A DNA stretch of 64,000 nucleotides from Oxytricha trifallax (Eukaryota > Ciliophora > Spirotrichea > Sporadotrichida > Oxytrichidae): the NCBI GenBank assembly GCA_000711775.1, contig ARYC01000436.1, forward strand, positions 30,857 to 94,856, written 5' to 3'. The notes beneath the pieces were generated by a model that searched no databases, was not told where the DNA came from, and saw only the letters and a list, made by a program, of their open reading frames with translations. Of this stretch, positions 34,953-45,581 are shown piece after piece. The translations under genes and the position numbers were made by a program. Position 1 is the stretch's first letter. Every line of letters starts with the position of its first letter.

Positions 34953-36600
34953 ATGAACAAATCAAATTTCAGTAATAACAAATATGAGGAAGAATTCAAA
35001 TATGAAAAGAAAGAGAGGTATGTAAACCGAAGTCATTAGAACAAAAAGAGAGAATTCTGGGATAAGGTACAGTAAATCAGATTCAACCACAGAGACAGAA
35101 GCAAATACCAAGAAGCTCTGGGTCTGAGGAGAGCAGAGGAATACTAAGTTCCACTGAACAAACAAATGGGATTTAAGAGTATACTGAAGATTGGAAAATA
35201 GAACCCAAGTAAGAAAATAAATGAATCACAAGTCCGAAGAGTATCATTCTACAAACATGCATACGGCTCAGAGTGCAATTAAGGAGATCAAATGAAATTC
35301 AAAAAATTCATTGATCTTTCAGAAGTTCAATGTTAGGGCTTTAACAAGATAATCTACGTTAAGAAAGGATGGACTCCAACAATCACAAGGATGGTCACAG
35401 TAGTCTGCTGCCCCAGCTATAGATCAAAGATTGAGAAAGCATTAGTGAGGATATTCGATGACAGAGAGAAAGCCAGATATAGAGGGAGAAACTCAAAAGA
35501 TCTCTGGACAGAGATATAACACAATTACTAGAAAGAGATAAATGCAGAGAGGAAACATTTCGACTTAATTCCAGGTAACCACATCCAAGAAGACACAATG
35601 GAGGGTATTTCCAGGCAATTAGAGGAAGTAAAATTCAGCCAGTCGAGACAAGATTATATAATGATGCCCCCTTTGGTCGTGAATGACAACGGAATCTAGA
35701 GCATCGGAGAGACAATTTGGAAACTGGAGAATGGTAAATTCTGGAGGTACCAAGATGAAATTCAAGGAGTGATAATCCCAATGAGCTGCTAAGGCCTCAT
35801 AAAAAACTGCAGAAAATGGATAGTGGTAAAGATAGAAAGAGGCTCAAATAAACTGGAGGTAAACGACTCTAGAAAATCAGTATGCAGTCTGGCAATAATC
35901 CAGAAACACCTGAGGCAAATAAATGAATTCTCAGAAGGAACTATTGGAAAGGAGTTCAGAGTCAATAAGATTGAGACTATAAGTAAAACTAATGAAGTTA
36001 GAGATCCAGAAGATTGTGGAGTGATGGCAATGCTTATAGTAAATCACCTAGGCCTAGAGCTACCAGGAGAACCACTCTTTCAGATATTCGCGAAAGATTA
36101 GATAAACGGGCAGAGGTACTACACCATGTTCAACCTAGAAACTGGATACATGAAGATGGAAATTGGAAAGTCGGGAATGGCGCTAGAAGAAGAGGAAGTT
36201 GCTAGAGAAACAGAGAGGAAGAATATAATGATGTGGTAAAAAGCTGATGAAGAGATGGGAACATCACATCAGTATTCGACTCTCACATTGATAATTGGGA
36301 CGAAGATATTATCAGAGGAGCAAAAGGTTTACTAGTGGATAAGAAAGACATCGAATTGGAAGGAAACTTCAGTCAAATGGTAAATGAGATAGAGTCAGAA
36401 GGGTACAAGTTCATCAATGAGCCTCTCAATCACAAGATTGTGGATGTGGTGGAATAAATGGAGAAATTTGAAGACCAGGGAGGAATCAAGAAGGGTAACT
36501 CAGCAATCAAGCAGAATCAGGAGGAAACCCACGAGGATGGGAATGGTAAAAAGTAGAGAAATTGAAGAGAACAAAGGAATAGGAGACAGAATGATATAGG
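34953..36600 (+). CDS. LINE-associated ORF with C48/Ulp1-like cysteine protease signature
   Basis: With UAR as Gln the frame is open from about 34953 to at least 36230; a frame change near 36260 leads to a last block (GAKGLLVDKKDIELEGNFSQ) ending at TGA about 36562. N-terminal half: highly charged (YEEEFKYEKKERYVNRSHQN). At 35750-36070: GVIIPMSCQG, KWIVVKIERGSNKLEVNDS, then PEDCGVMAMLIVNHL. The order W-IVV-DS-DCGV is that of Ulp1/SENP proteases (His-Asp-Gln-Cys), with the His before Trp apparently replaced by Lys. Such proteases occur in some LINEs and other transposons. Could be this LINE's other ORF or a separate truncated element. Confidence 0.5.
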
Positions 36601-36669
36601 TGGAGAATCGAATGGCACTCTTTCATATTCTGTTATTATTTAGCTTGCAATCTAACTTTTGCAATTTGT

Positions 36670-37490
36670 GAATTTCATTATTTCAATTTACCTAAAGTTA
36701 CTGACTCTAAAAAGTTAAATGAAATTTTTATATTTTTTAGCTAAATTAATTTATTTATTTGCCCTAGTTTTCCAAAGTAGAGTATTTCATTTATGAAATG
36801 TAATTTTTAATTTTAAGATAATAAATCATAAAGTTAGTTCTAAGATAATGAGAATAAAAAATGGGCAAGAAAAGTGGTATCATAATTTCCAAAAAGCTAA
36901 GTTAAGAATTTTCTTCAGATAAGTGACTTCGTTCTCTTATACTTATAAATCTAGTCGAATGATGGTGACAGCGACTTCATTTACAGAACATTTAGAAAAA
37001 ATCAATTGAAAATCATTCCTCAAAGAAATTTTTTCTTAATATTTATATGAAATTTCGGTGAAATAAGAGGTCTCTTGCATAAAAATATAAGAAGATATTT
37101 CGTAGACCCACCCTAAATAAAAAAATTCAAAATTTTCTATCTTAAAAAATATAGTTAAAACATAAGTGGTAGGCATTATTTTATATTTAATATTATTGTT
37201 ATGATTATAATAAAAAAATATAACGAAGTAAATAAGTAAAAAAATATATATATATATAAATAGGATTTAAAATGTAGATATTTCAAACATTTATTAATAA
37301 AAACTTTAAGTTATCGTTATTAATTACTACTGTTGAGTTTAATAAATGATTTGATTTAAGATTATTAGTCAGATAAATGTATAAATTATTGTCATCTGAT
37401 TTCCCTCGATAATTGACTTTCTTTGTCTAAGAGTCTCCTCGTTCTCAGTGTGCCAATAGATTCTCATAATTAATTTTTTCCTTTGTTTTA
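36670..37490. other. AT-rich spacer
   Basis: Nothing supported; a short (TA)n tract at about 37243-37258. Confidence 0.6.
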
Positions 37491-37495
37491 TATAA

Positions 37496-37683
37496 TCATG
37501 CTTAATCAGAGTCCTCTTCGCCCTCAGTTCTCATTAAGTCACCTGTAATCTCCAAAAGCATATTGTACACCCATCTTGACTGGTTACATCGGAATGATAA
37601 TCTAAGTCTCTACCTGAGGTTGAAGCACTAGGCTCTTCGGATGCAGAGTTTGTCAGCGCATAAATAGTAGTCCTGGGGACCAT
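37496..37683 (-). other. short coding-like segment, C-terminal end
   Basis: ATG at about 37683 opens MVPRTTIYALTNSASEEPSA and continues SGRDLDYHSDVTSQDG; a second frame then reads YNMLLEITGDLMRTEGEEDS and ends at TGA 37496-37498. G/C content is well above the flanks and the amino-acid pattern is that of an acidic C-terminus. Probably one MDS with a frame break; no family recognised. Confidence 0.4.
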
Positions 37684-37699
37684 GAAGCACGCACTAAAT

Positions 37700-38455
37700 T
37701 CAACAAAAATATTTGAAGCAAAATTAATTTAATTCCTCTATGAAAATTTTATATGAATAATAATTAAGATGATTCAATAAATAACTGTATTAAATAAAAT
37801 TAAAAAAACAAGTAATTTTCTTTAATTTCTCAAAATAATAGCTGTTTTATATGGTTGAATACTATTTTATTATATCTTTAAAAATTATGATTTTATTCCT
37901 TATTTAAGAATGAATGATATGAAGTCACCCTGCAATTGTCTATTTATAAGTTTTTGGCTAATATCAACTTTATTCTTATTAATGTATTATTTTTAGTATT
38001 TTTTCTACTCAAATTAAAGAATATTAATATAAAAAATAGAATATTTTTTTTCATTACTTAATTTAATGAAAATTTTCAGTTGCATTAATTTATTAAATAT
38101 TTTTTAAGCATTATATATTGATTTCAATTATTATCTAAGATTATATATCATAAAAATACGAAGTATAGTTGTTTTATATTGTAATTAGAGTAACACAGTT
38201 TATACTCTTTTTTATTATCATTTGCATTTTAAAGAAAATTCATTAGTATGGATTGATATTTCATTAAATCTCCTCCTGAACTCATTGATTTTCTAGGGCA
38301 ACGCTTATCAACATTTTTAAATAAATACTCTATATATGCGATTCCATTGAATCATTATTCCATTTATTGTTGTAAAATTTATAAGAGCTAAGGAAGAATT
38401 GTTGATAGTAGAGTGAATATAATCGATATGAATATAATTTCAGAAAGTGAGTTAA
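37700..38455. other. AT-rich spacer
   Basis: No supported gene. A short complex stretch at 38265-38400 could be a small coding piece but gives no recognisable motif. Confidence 0.5.
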
Positions 38456-38461
38456 CATTTA

Positions 38462-40180
38462 TCACATTAAAGACATTCGAATTTAATTGCTAATAGAAAC
38501 TACTCCATCTCTCAGATTGTGATTGCAAGAAAAGATCTGTAGCATGAATCCGTAGGACACAAAGTTTCAGCTAGGGCATATAGTTCATCTGGTTTTTATG
38601 AAGCATTCCTTATTGGGGCTGCAACAACGTTCGCCACCTTGAATCCATCTTTTCTAATTTAGTAGTTGCCAATAACAAAGATGAGGACCTTTTCAAATGC
38701 ATGCCTGGTAGCATATCCATTTCCAGATCTCACTTGACCATCCATTGTTGTTTTAGTTCAAATAAATTCACCGATAAATCTTAGCAATAATTATTAAATA
38801 GGAATAAAAACTTGCGAGTAACCAAGCTTTTTCTTCTTATTTTGCGTTTACAAACCATATTATAACAAACCCATCTTTTTGGAGAAAATATAATGGAATC
38901 TAAAATATCTACTTGTCTGTCAGTAAATAGTATGATGGTTTAAATCCATATTTTTGCATTTATATCAAAGTTATCCCATTGTGGATCAATAATGATAACA
39001 TCAAATAATTTGCCCCCATATTCAAGCTATATCATAGAAATTTCTCTCCTGATTTCAAAATTAGTGACATCTGCAACAATAGGTATTGACTTTTTGTTTG
39101 TTAATTTTTGAATAATATTCAAAGCATTTTATTGATTTGTTGTTAATTAAGGAACTTGCATTTATTATCATTTTATTTTGATTCTTAATTAACTTAATTT
39201 AAATTTTTCTTAAATACTTAAAAGAGAATAGAGGATTGTTCAAATGTTACGTCTTCTTTTTCTAGTTTAATATTTAAGTTTTCCTATATAATGCTGAATT
39301 GAAGGATAAGGCTTTTTGCATGCTTACATAATATTCTGGTTTAAGCCTCAAGTCATTTATGATGATGATTAATGATTTAAAATCAAATAAATTTAACATA
39401 TCACTGTTTAATACTAAAATCAAACCATCATTTTAGTCGTGACGTAGACGTATCTGAGTGAGTTGACGTGGCAAACTTCCGTGACGTGGCAGTCGTAAAC
39501 TCCGAAAAAACCAATCTCGCTATCACCTAGTCTTCTCCCAGAATCAAGATGTCGTCATTTATGATGATTGGGGATTAGATTTATAATTTATTATCTTTTG
39601 TTATATTATTATCATCTGCAACTTTCTAAAATGGATCGAAAATATCTCCTGGAAGTAATTATTTTTGTAATACGAATTTTTCATGTCAATTATTGAATTT
39701 TAGAATGAATGGATCTGACTTGGGATCTTTAAGATATTTTTCATATTTTTCTTTGGAATATTTTTGAACAATTTCTAGAGTTATCTATTCCTTTTTTACA
39801 TTGAATATCTCATCTTGATTTTGAATTTATTAAGCATTTTTAAAAGTTTTATTAAGAAATCTCATTCACAACCTCACATTATTTTTAATTTTGGACATCT
39901 TTCTGTTCTCTTTAATCTTCTGCATCAATAAGGGCTTGTTGGCACCTCTTTTTGAGGTAATCTTGTTGATAAAATCTTTTGAAAATTATTGATTGCATTC
40001 CTAATAGTAATTGTCGAGCTCATAATCTGTAATAAAGTCAAAGTTTCTGAAGTTTAAATTTGAGTTTAATATCATGAATAATTTATTGATAAGATTTTCT
40101 TTGATTTTTGTATAAGCTTATTATTTGGTATTATATGGTGTTATTCATTGTGTCTTGATATATTTTTGTATATTAAAAAT
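38462..40180 (-). pseudogene. MT-A70 methyltransferase, ciliate MTA1-like
   Basis: Minus-strand blocks match the MT-A70 family in order, best with the MTA1 type that makes N6-methyladenine in ciliate DNA: SIPIVADVTNF (about 39090), GGKLFDVIIIDPQWDNF (about 38965-39015; the DPPW motif is DPQW), LLTDKQ, DGFVIIWFVNAK (about 38840-38875), TKTTMDGQVRSGNGYATRH (about 38700-38757), NASQKPDELYALAETLCP (about 38558-38610), and NHNLRDGVVSISNQ before TGA 38462-38464. The N-terminal part (YSKEKYEKYLKDPKSDPF, about 39705-39760) is family-unspecific. The blocks lie in three frames and the Trp before KT is TGA (38758-38760). Either small IESs remain or the gene is decayed. It contains the IES at 39352-39553. 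Confidence 0.78.
39352..39553 (-). other. probable IES (202 bp) bounded by a 15-nt pointer
   Basis: GTCATTTATGATGAT occurs at 39352-39366 and again at 39554-39568. On the minus strand both copies read I-I-I-N-D: the right copy follows LQIQSP, the left copy precedes LRLKPEYYVSM. Removing 202 bp plus keeping one repeat copy joins the two in frame; without removal the frame meets TGA. The inside is G/C-richer than usual and has two TGACGTGGCA motifs. This fits elimination of an internal eliminated sequence with a microhomology pointer. Confidence 0.65.
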
Positions 40181-40189
40181 GAGTTCTTG

Positions 40190-41380
40190 TAGTTTTTAAT
40201 AGCATGGCTGTATAGACAAAAAATATTTGCTGAATTGAGAGATTGTTTCTTTTTCTTTTTCGTCTTTCTTATTCTTTTTAAGGAAAGATTGCATTTTAAA
40301 ATTTTATTTTCTTATTTGTCAATTAGTCTAGAAACTAAATATAAATTTTTCCTCATCAACCCATTAAAATAAATATTTAATTAGATGAGTATTCCCAGTT
40401 TGACAAATTCTTTATCAGAGAATTCAATCTATTTTTCTTTAATTTTTTATGAAAATTGTTTTGAATTTGATGGTTCCTTGTAGGGAATGAGTTTTTTCGA
40501 CTTAATTATTCTACTTTGGTTTTTTAAATATTAATTAAGAATTCTTAGGATTAAAAGAATGGATGTGTATTTATTGTACTTTTGAAGTAGCAAATCAATT
40601 TTAATTGCTAGGCATTCTAGAAACAATATAACTTAGGATATATCTCAACTTTAAAGTAGAGATATAATCTTATTAGCTTTCTCCCTTGGGTTAGTTGGTT
40701 TTAATACTTAAGATTATATTATTTTTTGCAATTTTTGCGCTTAAAAACATCTCAATACATATTGATTTTTGGAATTTTACTAATTTCGGTCTCAAATAAA
40801 AATAAAAATTGGGCTGAGTTCTTGAAAAAACTTAGTTCATTCACATTGATCAATAGAAATTTACTATTTGCTTTCTAGAAGTTTTTCATATCATTAACAA
40901 ACAAGTTTAATGGATTTATAAGTTGATGTAAATCAATAAAGTTGAGTAAACAACTTCATTGTTGAATGATATATTAATTTTATCTAAAACCAAGCTCGAT
41001 ATTAATTTTCTTGACATCAGGTGTAATTGAAGTAGAAATTACAATATTTCTGTAGAAGAAGTACCAATTTTTTAGATTAAAAGAAAGTTTTTATAATCTT
41101 TTTATCATGATTTATTCGGTGCTAAATCAATTCACAGTCATTAGTTTGAAATGGCAGATTACTACTAAAATAGATTTTGTTTAAAAACTTCATAGGAGAG
41201 TTTGATGTTAGGGCAGTTGAGTTATTTGAGCTTTCTAATGATTTTGCTTTAACCAAAGCTTGGATTGCTTCCATAAAGTTTCATAGATATTCTCTGACAA
41301 AATCTGTATCTTCACTGACGATGCTAATACCTGAAATTTGAGTTTCATTATCTAAACATGGTATTTTTTCGCCACTTTCA
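40190..41380 (-). other. long open minus-strand frames, unrecognised
   Basis: One frame from about 40650 to 40090 is open with UAR as Gln (for example KEKQIEFSDKEFVKLGILIQ, RKNLYLVSRLIDKQENK, RIRKTKKKKKQ). Another at 41100-41330 reads EDTDFVREYL(TGA)NFMEAIQALVKAKSLES. They may belong to one gene between the transposase and the methyltransferase, broken by frame changes. AT-rich Asn/Lys/Ile bias limits confidence. Confidence 0.3.
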
Positions 41381-41388
41381 TTCTTATA

Positions 41389-41465
41389 TCCCTCCTATAC
41401 CTGCGATCCCTCCGATACCACCAATACCTGCAGTACCTACGATTCCTCCAATACCACAAATACTT
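41389..41465 (-). repeat. 9-bp tandem repeat, about eight units
   Basis: Units of the type ATACCTGCA/ATCCCTCCG/ATTCCTCCA on the plus strand. On the minus strand they encode alternating Gly-Ile or Val/Leu/Glu triplets depending on frame, and lie at the start of the segment GYKNESGEKIPCLDNE. Confidence 0.75.
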
Positions 41466-41959
41466 CCGGAACTCTACTATTGCTCAATATGAAGAGCAAA
41501 TTTATTGCACAGAATCTTAACTTGAATATATCGGCAATCTTAGCTTTTCCAACAAAAAATTTGATAATTATCGATAGGATATAAGTTCCCTTTCAAAACA
41601 AATTGCCGACTAAAAATTTCTTGACATTACATTTGTGTTTCTAAGATTTTTCATGAGAATAAAGTCAAACTTTCCTAAACGTAGTAAGTGGTATTGATGG
41701 ACCGGATGCCGTAAGCTGTGAAAATTTTAATTTTTTTTATTGAAAATCTTTTTCGCATTTAGTCTGGAATATATCTTTTCTACATCTAAGCAATTTTCGC
41801 AAGCCAACTTATTAATTTTGAAAGCCTTTTAAACAAAAGTCCTAATCGGCAATAAGCTACAATATGATATCGCATTCCCTATTATTTTCACATCACAAGT
41901 AATAATGGGGTTAATTTTTTAACAATAATTTTAGTGATTACTTCATTCTAGGCTTGAGC

Positions 41960-43618
41960 TAATTTACAATTTCATGTAAATTTTTCTTTATAGCATCAAC
42001 TTTCGATTTTGGATCAGACTTTGCTACATAGATAATCGAAAACGAATTGAAATCTACCATAGAATAGTTTTTCACACCAATCGTAATTCTTTTCCATTAA
42101 ATTATTTAAGTAAGCTCTTTTAACTGTTTATGAATATAATTTTCTCTTTAATTTATTTATTATATGTCTTAGCTCAAGATTTCATCTATGGAGCTTTATT
42201 ATAATTACCTTTTTTAATGAAAGCGAATAATTTCTCATTTGAAGCAAGATCAAATTAGTAAGGGCCCAAAAAAGGTTGATATTTCCAGCATGCTTAGTTT
42301 TCTCCTAAGATAGCTGCTTCTATGGTAAGAGGCATTGTCAAGCATGAGTACATGGTTATCACGCGAACTAAGATTATGCTTTCAAGTGTACTAATCAGTT
42401 AAAGAATATAGTAGTAAACTTAAATATTATTATTTTTCTTTTAAAGAGTTAGAAGTAAACTCTTTCATCACTGGAGATCGCTGCAATGAGATCTATCTAT
42501 TAGTAACGCTTAGAATCAGCGCAGAATAATTAATAATATTTAGGCGCCGAAGCTTTTCATTTAATCTGCTGAACTTTATTGAACTTTCATCAACGTTTTT
42601 AACTATTTTACCGTCACAAAGTAGTCGCACATAATGAATTGCAGCTTGAGCTCTTTGATTGATGCTATCACATGCAATTGACCTCTAGCTTATATGAGAT
42701 AATTTTTATAGCATATTCAGAGCTTTTCTTAAAATATTTTTAATTTATTGAGTAGAAATAATAACTCCTGTTTATTTTTAGAGATAGGTCTGTACTACTG
42801 ATGGTTTGATCAACTTGTTGTTTTATTTGATAAATTTCAAAATAAATTTTGGGCTTGGTAGCTCAATCAATACATCTTATTTTAAATAGGAGATTAGATT
42901 AACTCATTATTAATTTGGCTTAGATTTTTGATTGTCCTTACCTATTTAGTGTGTTGACAATGAATATAATTTCTATAGCGCATTTAATGTAAGACTGTTC
43001 CTATACAGAAATAAACAAGCTTTTTCCACATTAGACCATGTTGAAAACTTTTATTTCATCTTTCTCCTCTTAATTAGAAAAAAAAACTTCTTAAATTTAT
43101 AAGTATAATCATAGGCTTGACTGTTCATTTATGAAATCATTTGCCGTCAATTTTAATAAATCGTATAATTAAAGAACGAATTTTGATGTTAAGGTCATTC
43201 CTTGCTATTAAAATAAATTCTTAAATTTAAGCCACAGCTAGAAGCTTCTTTCAGAGATCACCAATACCAATAGTTATGTCTTCGAGAATATCCTGACTCA
43301 AAGTCTAGTTATCACTCATGTTCGACGTTGATTCTTAAATCTAAGATCTATGGTCGTATACCTGAATGCTGCATTTTTTCGTTTTAACAATGTCTAACTA
43401 ATCATCTCAAGTGAGTTTAAAATTTGAGAATCAAGATTTAAGCAGTTTAATTCCTCCAGCTCATTATTATAGAAATCAATAAAAGTGCAGTATTTAAGCT
43501 TATAATCGATTGTGATTGGGGGATTTCCATTAGCAACATCTTGATTTTCATCAGACTGTTTTAGATTATCATGACCTCCAAGATATGATCGAAGATTACT
43601 TTATCTAAGCTTCTCCAT
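41960..43618 (-). pseudogene. Tc1/mariner (IS630)-like DDE transposase
   Basis: Start ATG at 43618 (MEKLRQSNLRSYLGGHDN) gives 100 codons to TGA; the text then continues in neighbouring frames. From about 43010 one long frame reads NVEKACLFLYRNSLTLNALQ (helix-turn-helix-like), PSVVQTYLQKQTGVIISTQQ, NVDESSIKFSRLNEK (first catalytic Asp, about 42585), HVLMLDNASYHRS (second Asp, about 42330-42350), and after one frame change FLGPYQFDLASNEKLFAFIK (third motif with Glu, about 42225-42290), then YNKAPQMKS(TGA). The DDE set is therefore complete but the gene has several TGAs and frame changes. It may be a germline transposon gene or a domesticated transposase. Confidence 0.8.
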
Positions 43619-43713
43619 GTTCAGAAGGATTTAACTTTGATAATTTAATAAAAGTCTTAAACATAAAATGATTATTATATAAATAAATCATTTTGTGGAA
43701 AAAACCATTTCTT

Positions 43714-44283
43714 TCATAGCAAAGATGATTTCTTTAATCTTTTAAAAAATAACATCTGAAACAATATTTCTCCAACATCAATGTAACTATTTTATATGAA
43801 TTCAGTTATAAAATCAAAATAGAATTAAAAAGGGAAATTGAATTAAATTAAATATGGAATTATAGTATTTTTTGATTTTTTTATTAGTGTTTTAACTTCT
43901 ATTAATTTGAATTTGATATATTTTAGCAGCCAATAATTTGACTCATCAATAGATAAAATTAAATTTATCATAAGTTAACTGTAAACCCTTTAAATTTAAC
44001 TTTTAGATTTTTAAATTCCTGATAAATTAATATCTCTGTGTACAAATAAGCTATCAAAAAGGTTTAAGAGGGAAAGATGTTGAGAATTATTTAACGACCA
44101 TGTTTCATTCTTGTAGTGTCCACAAATTATTTACTCCCATAGATATAAATTGATTTTAAGTATTTCTCTTAGTATTTCATCAGGAAATTCAAGCTCATTT
44201 TTATCCTCAAAATACACTTTATTGCATGAAATATTTTTAAGTTTCCCTTGAATCGATAAATCTTTCTAAGTGATTTTTTTCAT
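43714..44283 (-). CDS. 189-codon ORF upstream of the transposase, unrecognised
   Basis: ATG 44283 is the first Met after an upstream in-frame TGA; the frame runs to TGA 43714-43716 with eight or so TAA/TAG as Gln and no break. The product starts MKKITQKDLSIQGKLKNISC, has ELEFPDEILREILKINLYLW (an F-box-like helix pattern is possible but unproven) and HLSLLNLFDSLFVHRDINL, and a hydrophobic, Phe-rich C-terminus. It ends 95 bp before the ATG of the transposase on the same strand, so both could belong to one element. Confidence 0.55.
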
Positions 44284-44289
44284 GAATTA

Positions 44290-44456
44290 TGAGTAGGATG
44301 GAACATGTAGCTTATGTTTTGATCTACATAATTCCTTCTAGAGTCAAGTCATGTAAAAAATCGCTGCCTCAGATAATTTCATTTCTTTGCAGGTACTCGA
44401 CCAAATTTTGATGTTTGTTACATTTAACAAACATCACCTCTTGGTCTTATGGAAAC
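44290..44456. other. intergenic DNA
   Basis: No gene; contains GATGTTTGTTACATTTAA (about 44410), which recurs at about 45252. Confidence 0.5.
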
Positions 44457-44556
44457 AATTCCAAAATGGACACAAATTCCGGATACAATTCCAAATGGAC
44501 ACAAATTCTAGGATACAATTCCAAAATGGACACAAATTCCGGACGCAATTCCAAAG
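44456..44556 (+). repeat. about 31-bp tandem repeat, three units
   Basis: CAATTCCAAAATGGACACAA followed by ATTCCGGATA, repeated three times with small changes and one partial unit. It makes spurious Asn/Thr-rich ORFs. Confidence 0.9.
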
Positions 44557-44857
44557 GCAGGGTTCAGATCTCATCACTTTTCTATTACTCTGAATGTAGA
44601 TATACTCCCTTTTCCATCACAGTACAACTTTTTGATAATGAATGGGTACGAAAAAGAGGATTTCAGGGTTTTCTCTTTTAGGTGAGGAGATATAGAAAAA
44701 ATTAGAATTATGTTTAGATAGACAATTCTATAAGCTAAGCAGAATAATTATATGAAAATTTATAGACATTAGGTTAGAGAGTTGTTAAAGTTAAAGTGAA
44801 AGTCAAAGCATCGATTTTTCACTTTTTCCTCAATAAATTCCTTAGTGTAAGATTCAT

Positions 44858-45077
44858 GGAAGATAAGTTGTGGAGAAATTGTAGTCCATACCCTAAGCTA
44901 TTGAATGATGTATATTCTCCAATACTAATTCCTTTAGGATACAAAGATAAATTGAGAAAAAAAAAGCAACGAATTTAAAATTTTATGAAGACCATATTAT
45001 GATCTCATTTATCATCTATAAGTTTTTCAATATAAATTTACTGAGCAGAAAAACACCTAAACCCTTATGGTTAATAA
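44858..45077 (+). repeat. left arm of inverted repeat
   Basis: Reverse complement of sequence between 45121 and 45579. The apex is AAACACCTAAACCCTT / AAGGGTTTAGGTGTTT, with a 44-bp loop. Confidence 0.9.
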
Positions 45078-45120
45078 CCTGATTTTTTAAATCCAATTTC
45101 AAAAATTTGATTTTCCGGAA

Positions 45121-45579
45121 ATTATCTAGAAGGGTTTAGGTGTTTTTCTGCTCAGTAAATTTATATTGAAAAACTTATAGATGATAAATGATAGATCATA
45201 AAATGGTCATCATAAAATCTTAAATTCGTTGCCTGAAGACTTTATATGAGTGATGTTTGTTACATTTAAGTTTTCACACTTTATTTGACATTTCAGATTT
45301 ATTTTCGATTTATCTCTTTAATGTAATTTGCTACTGATTTGACTATAGGAGAAGAAATGTTCTTCATGAGATTATCGGCTTAGGATTTGATTTGAGTTTT
45401 TCACCATCTAGTTTGCCATGCAAGAAAAATCGATTTAAAAATTTCACAAAATTTTCGAAAATTTTAGACCTTTTTTTTCAATTTATCTTTGTATCCTAAA
45501 GGAATTAGTATTGGAGAATATACATCATTCGATAGCTTAGGGTATGGACTACAACTTCTACCAAACTCATCTTCCATGA
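45121..45579 (-). repeat. right arm of inverted repeat with an extra 235-bp segment
   Basis: Pairs with 44858-45077 except that about 45240-45475 has no partner in the left arm. The outer part (AAACTCATCTTCCATG) is cut by the TBE at 45582. The extra segment contains GATGTTTGTTACATTTAA, also found at 44410. Confidence 0.85.
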
Positions 45580-45581
45580 CT

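Noticed and set aside
32156..35598. Many minus-strand ORFs of 60-80 codons
   Set aside because: Antisense shadows of the plus-strand LINE and protease-like ORF.
44387..44681. Two ORFs rich in Asn, Thr and Gln
   Set aside because: They run through a 31-bp tandem repeat and change frame with it; repeat product.
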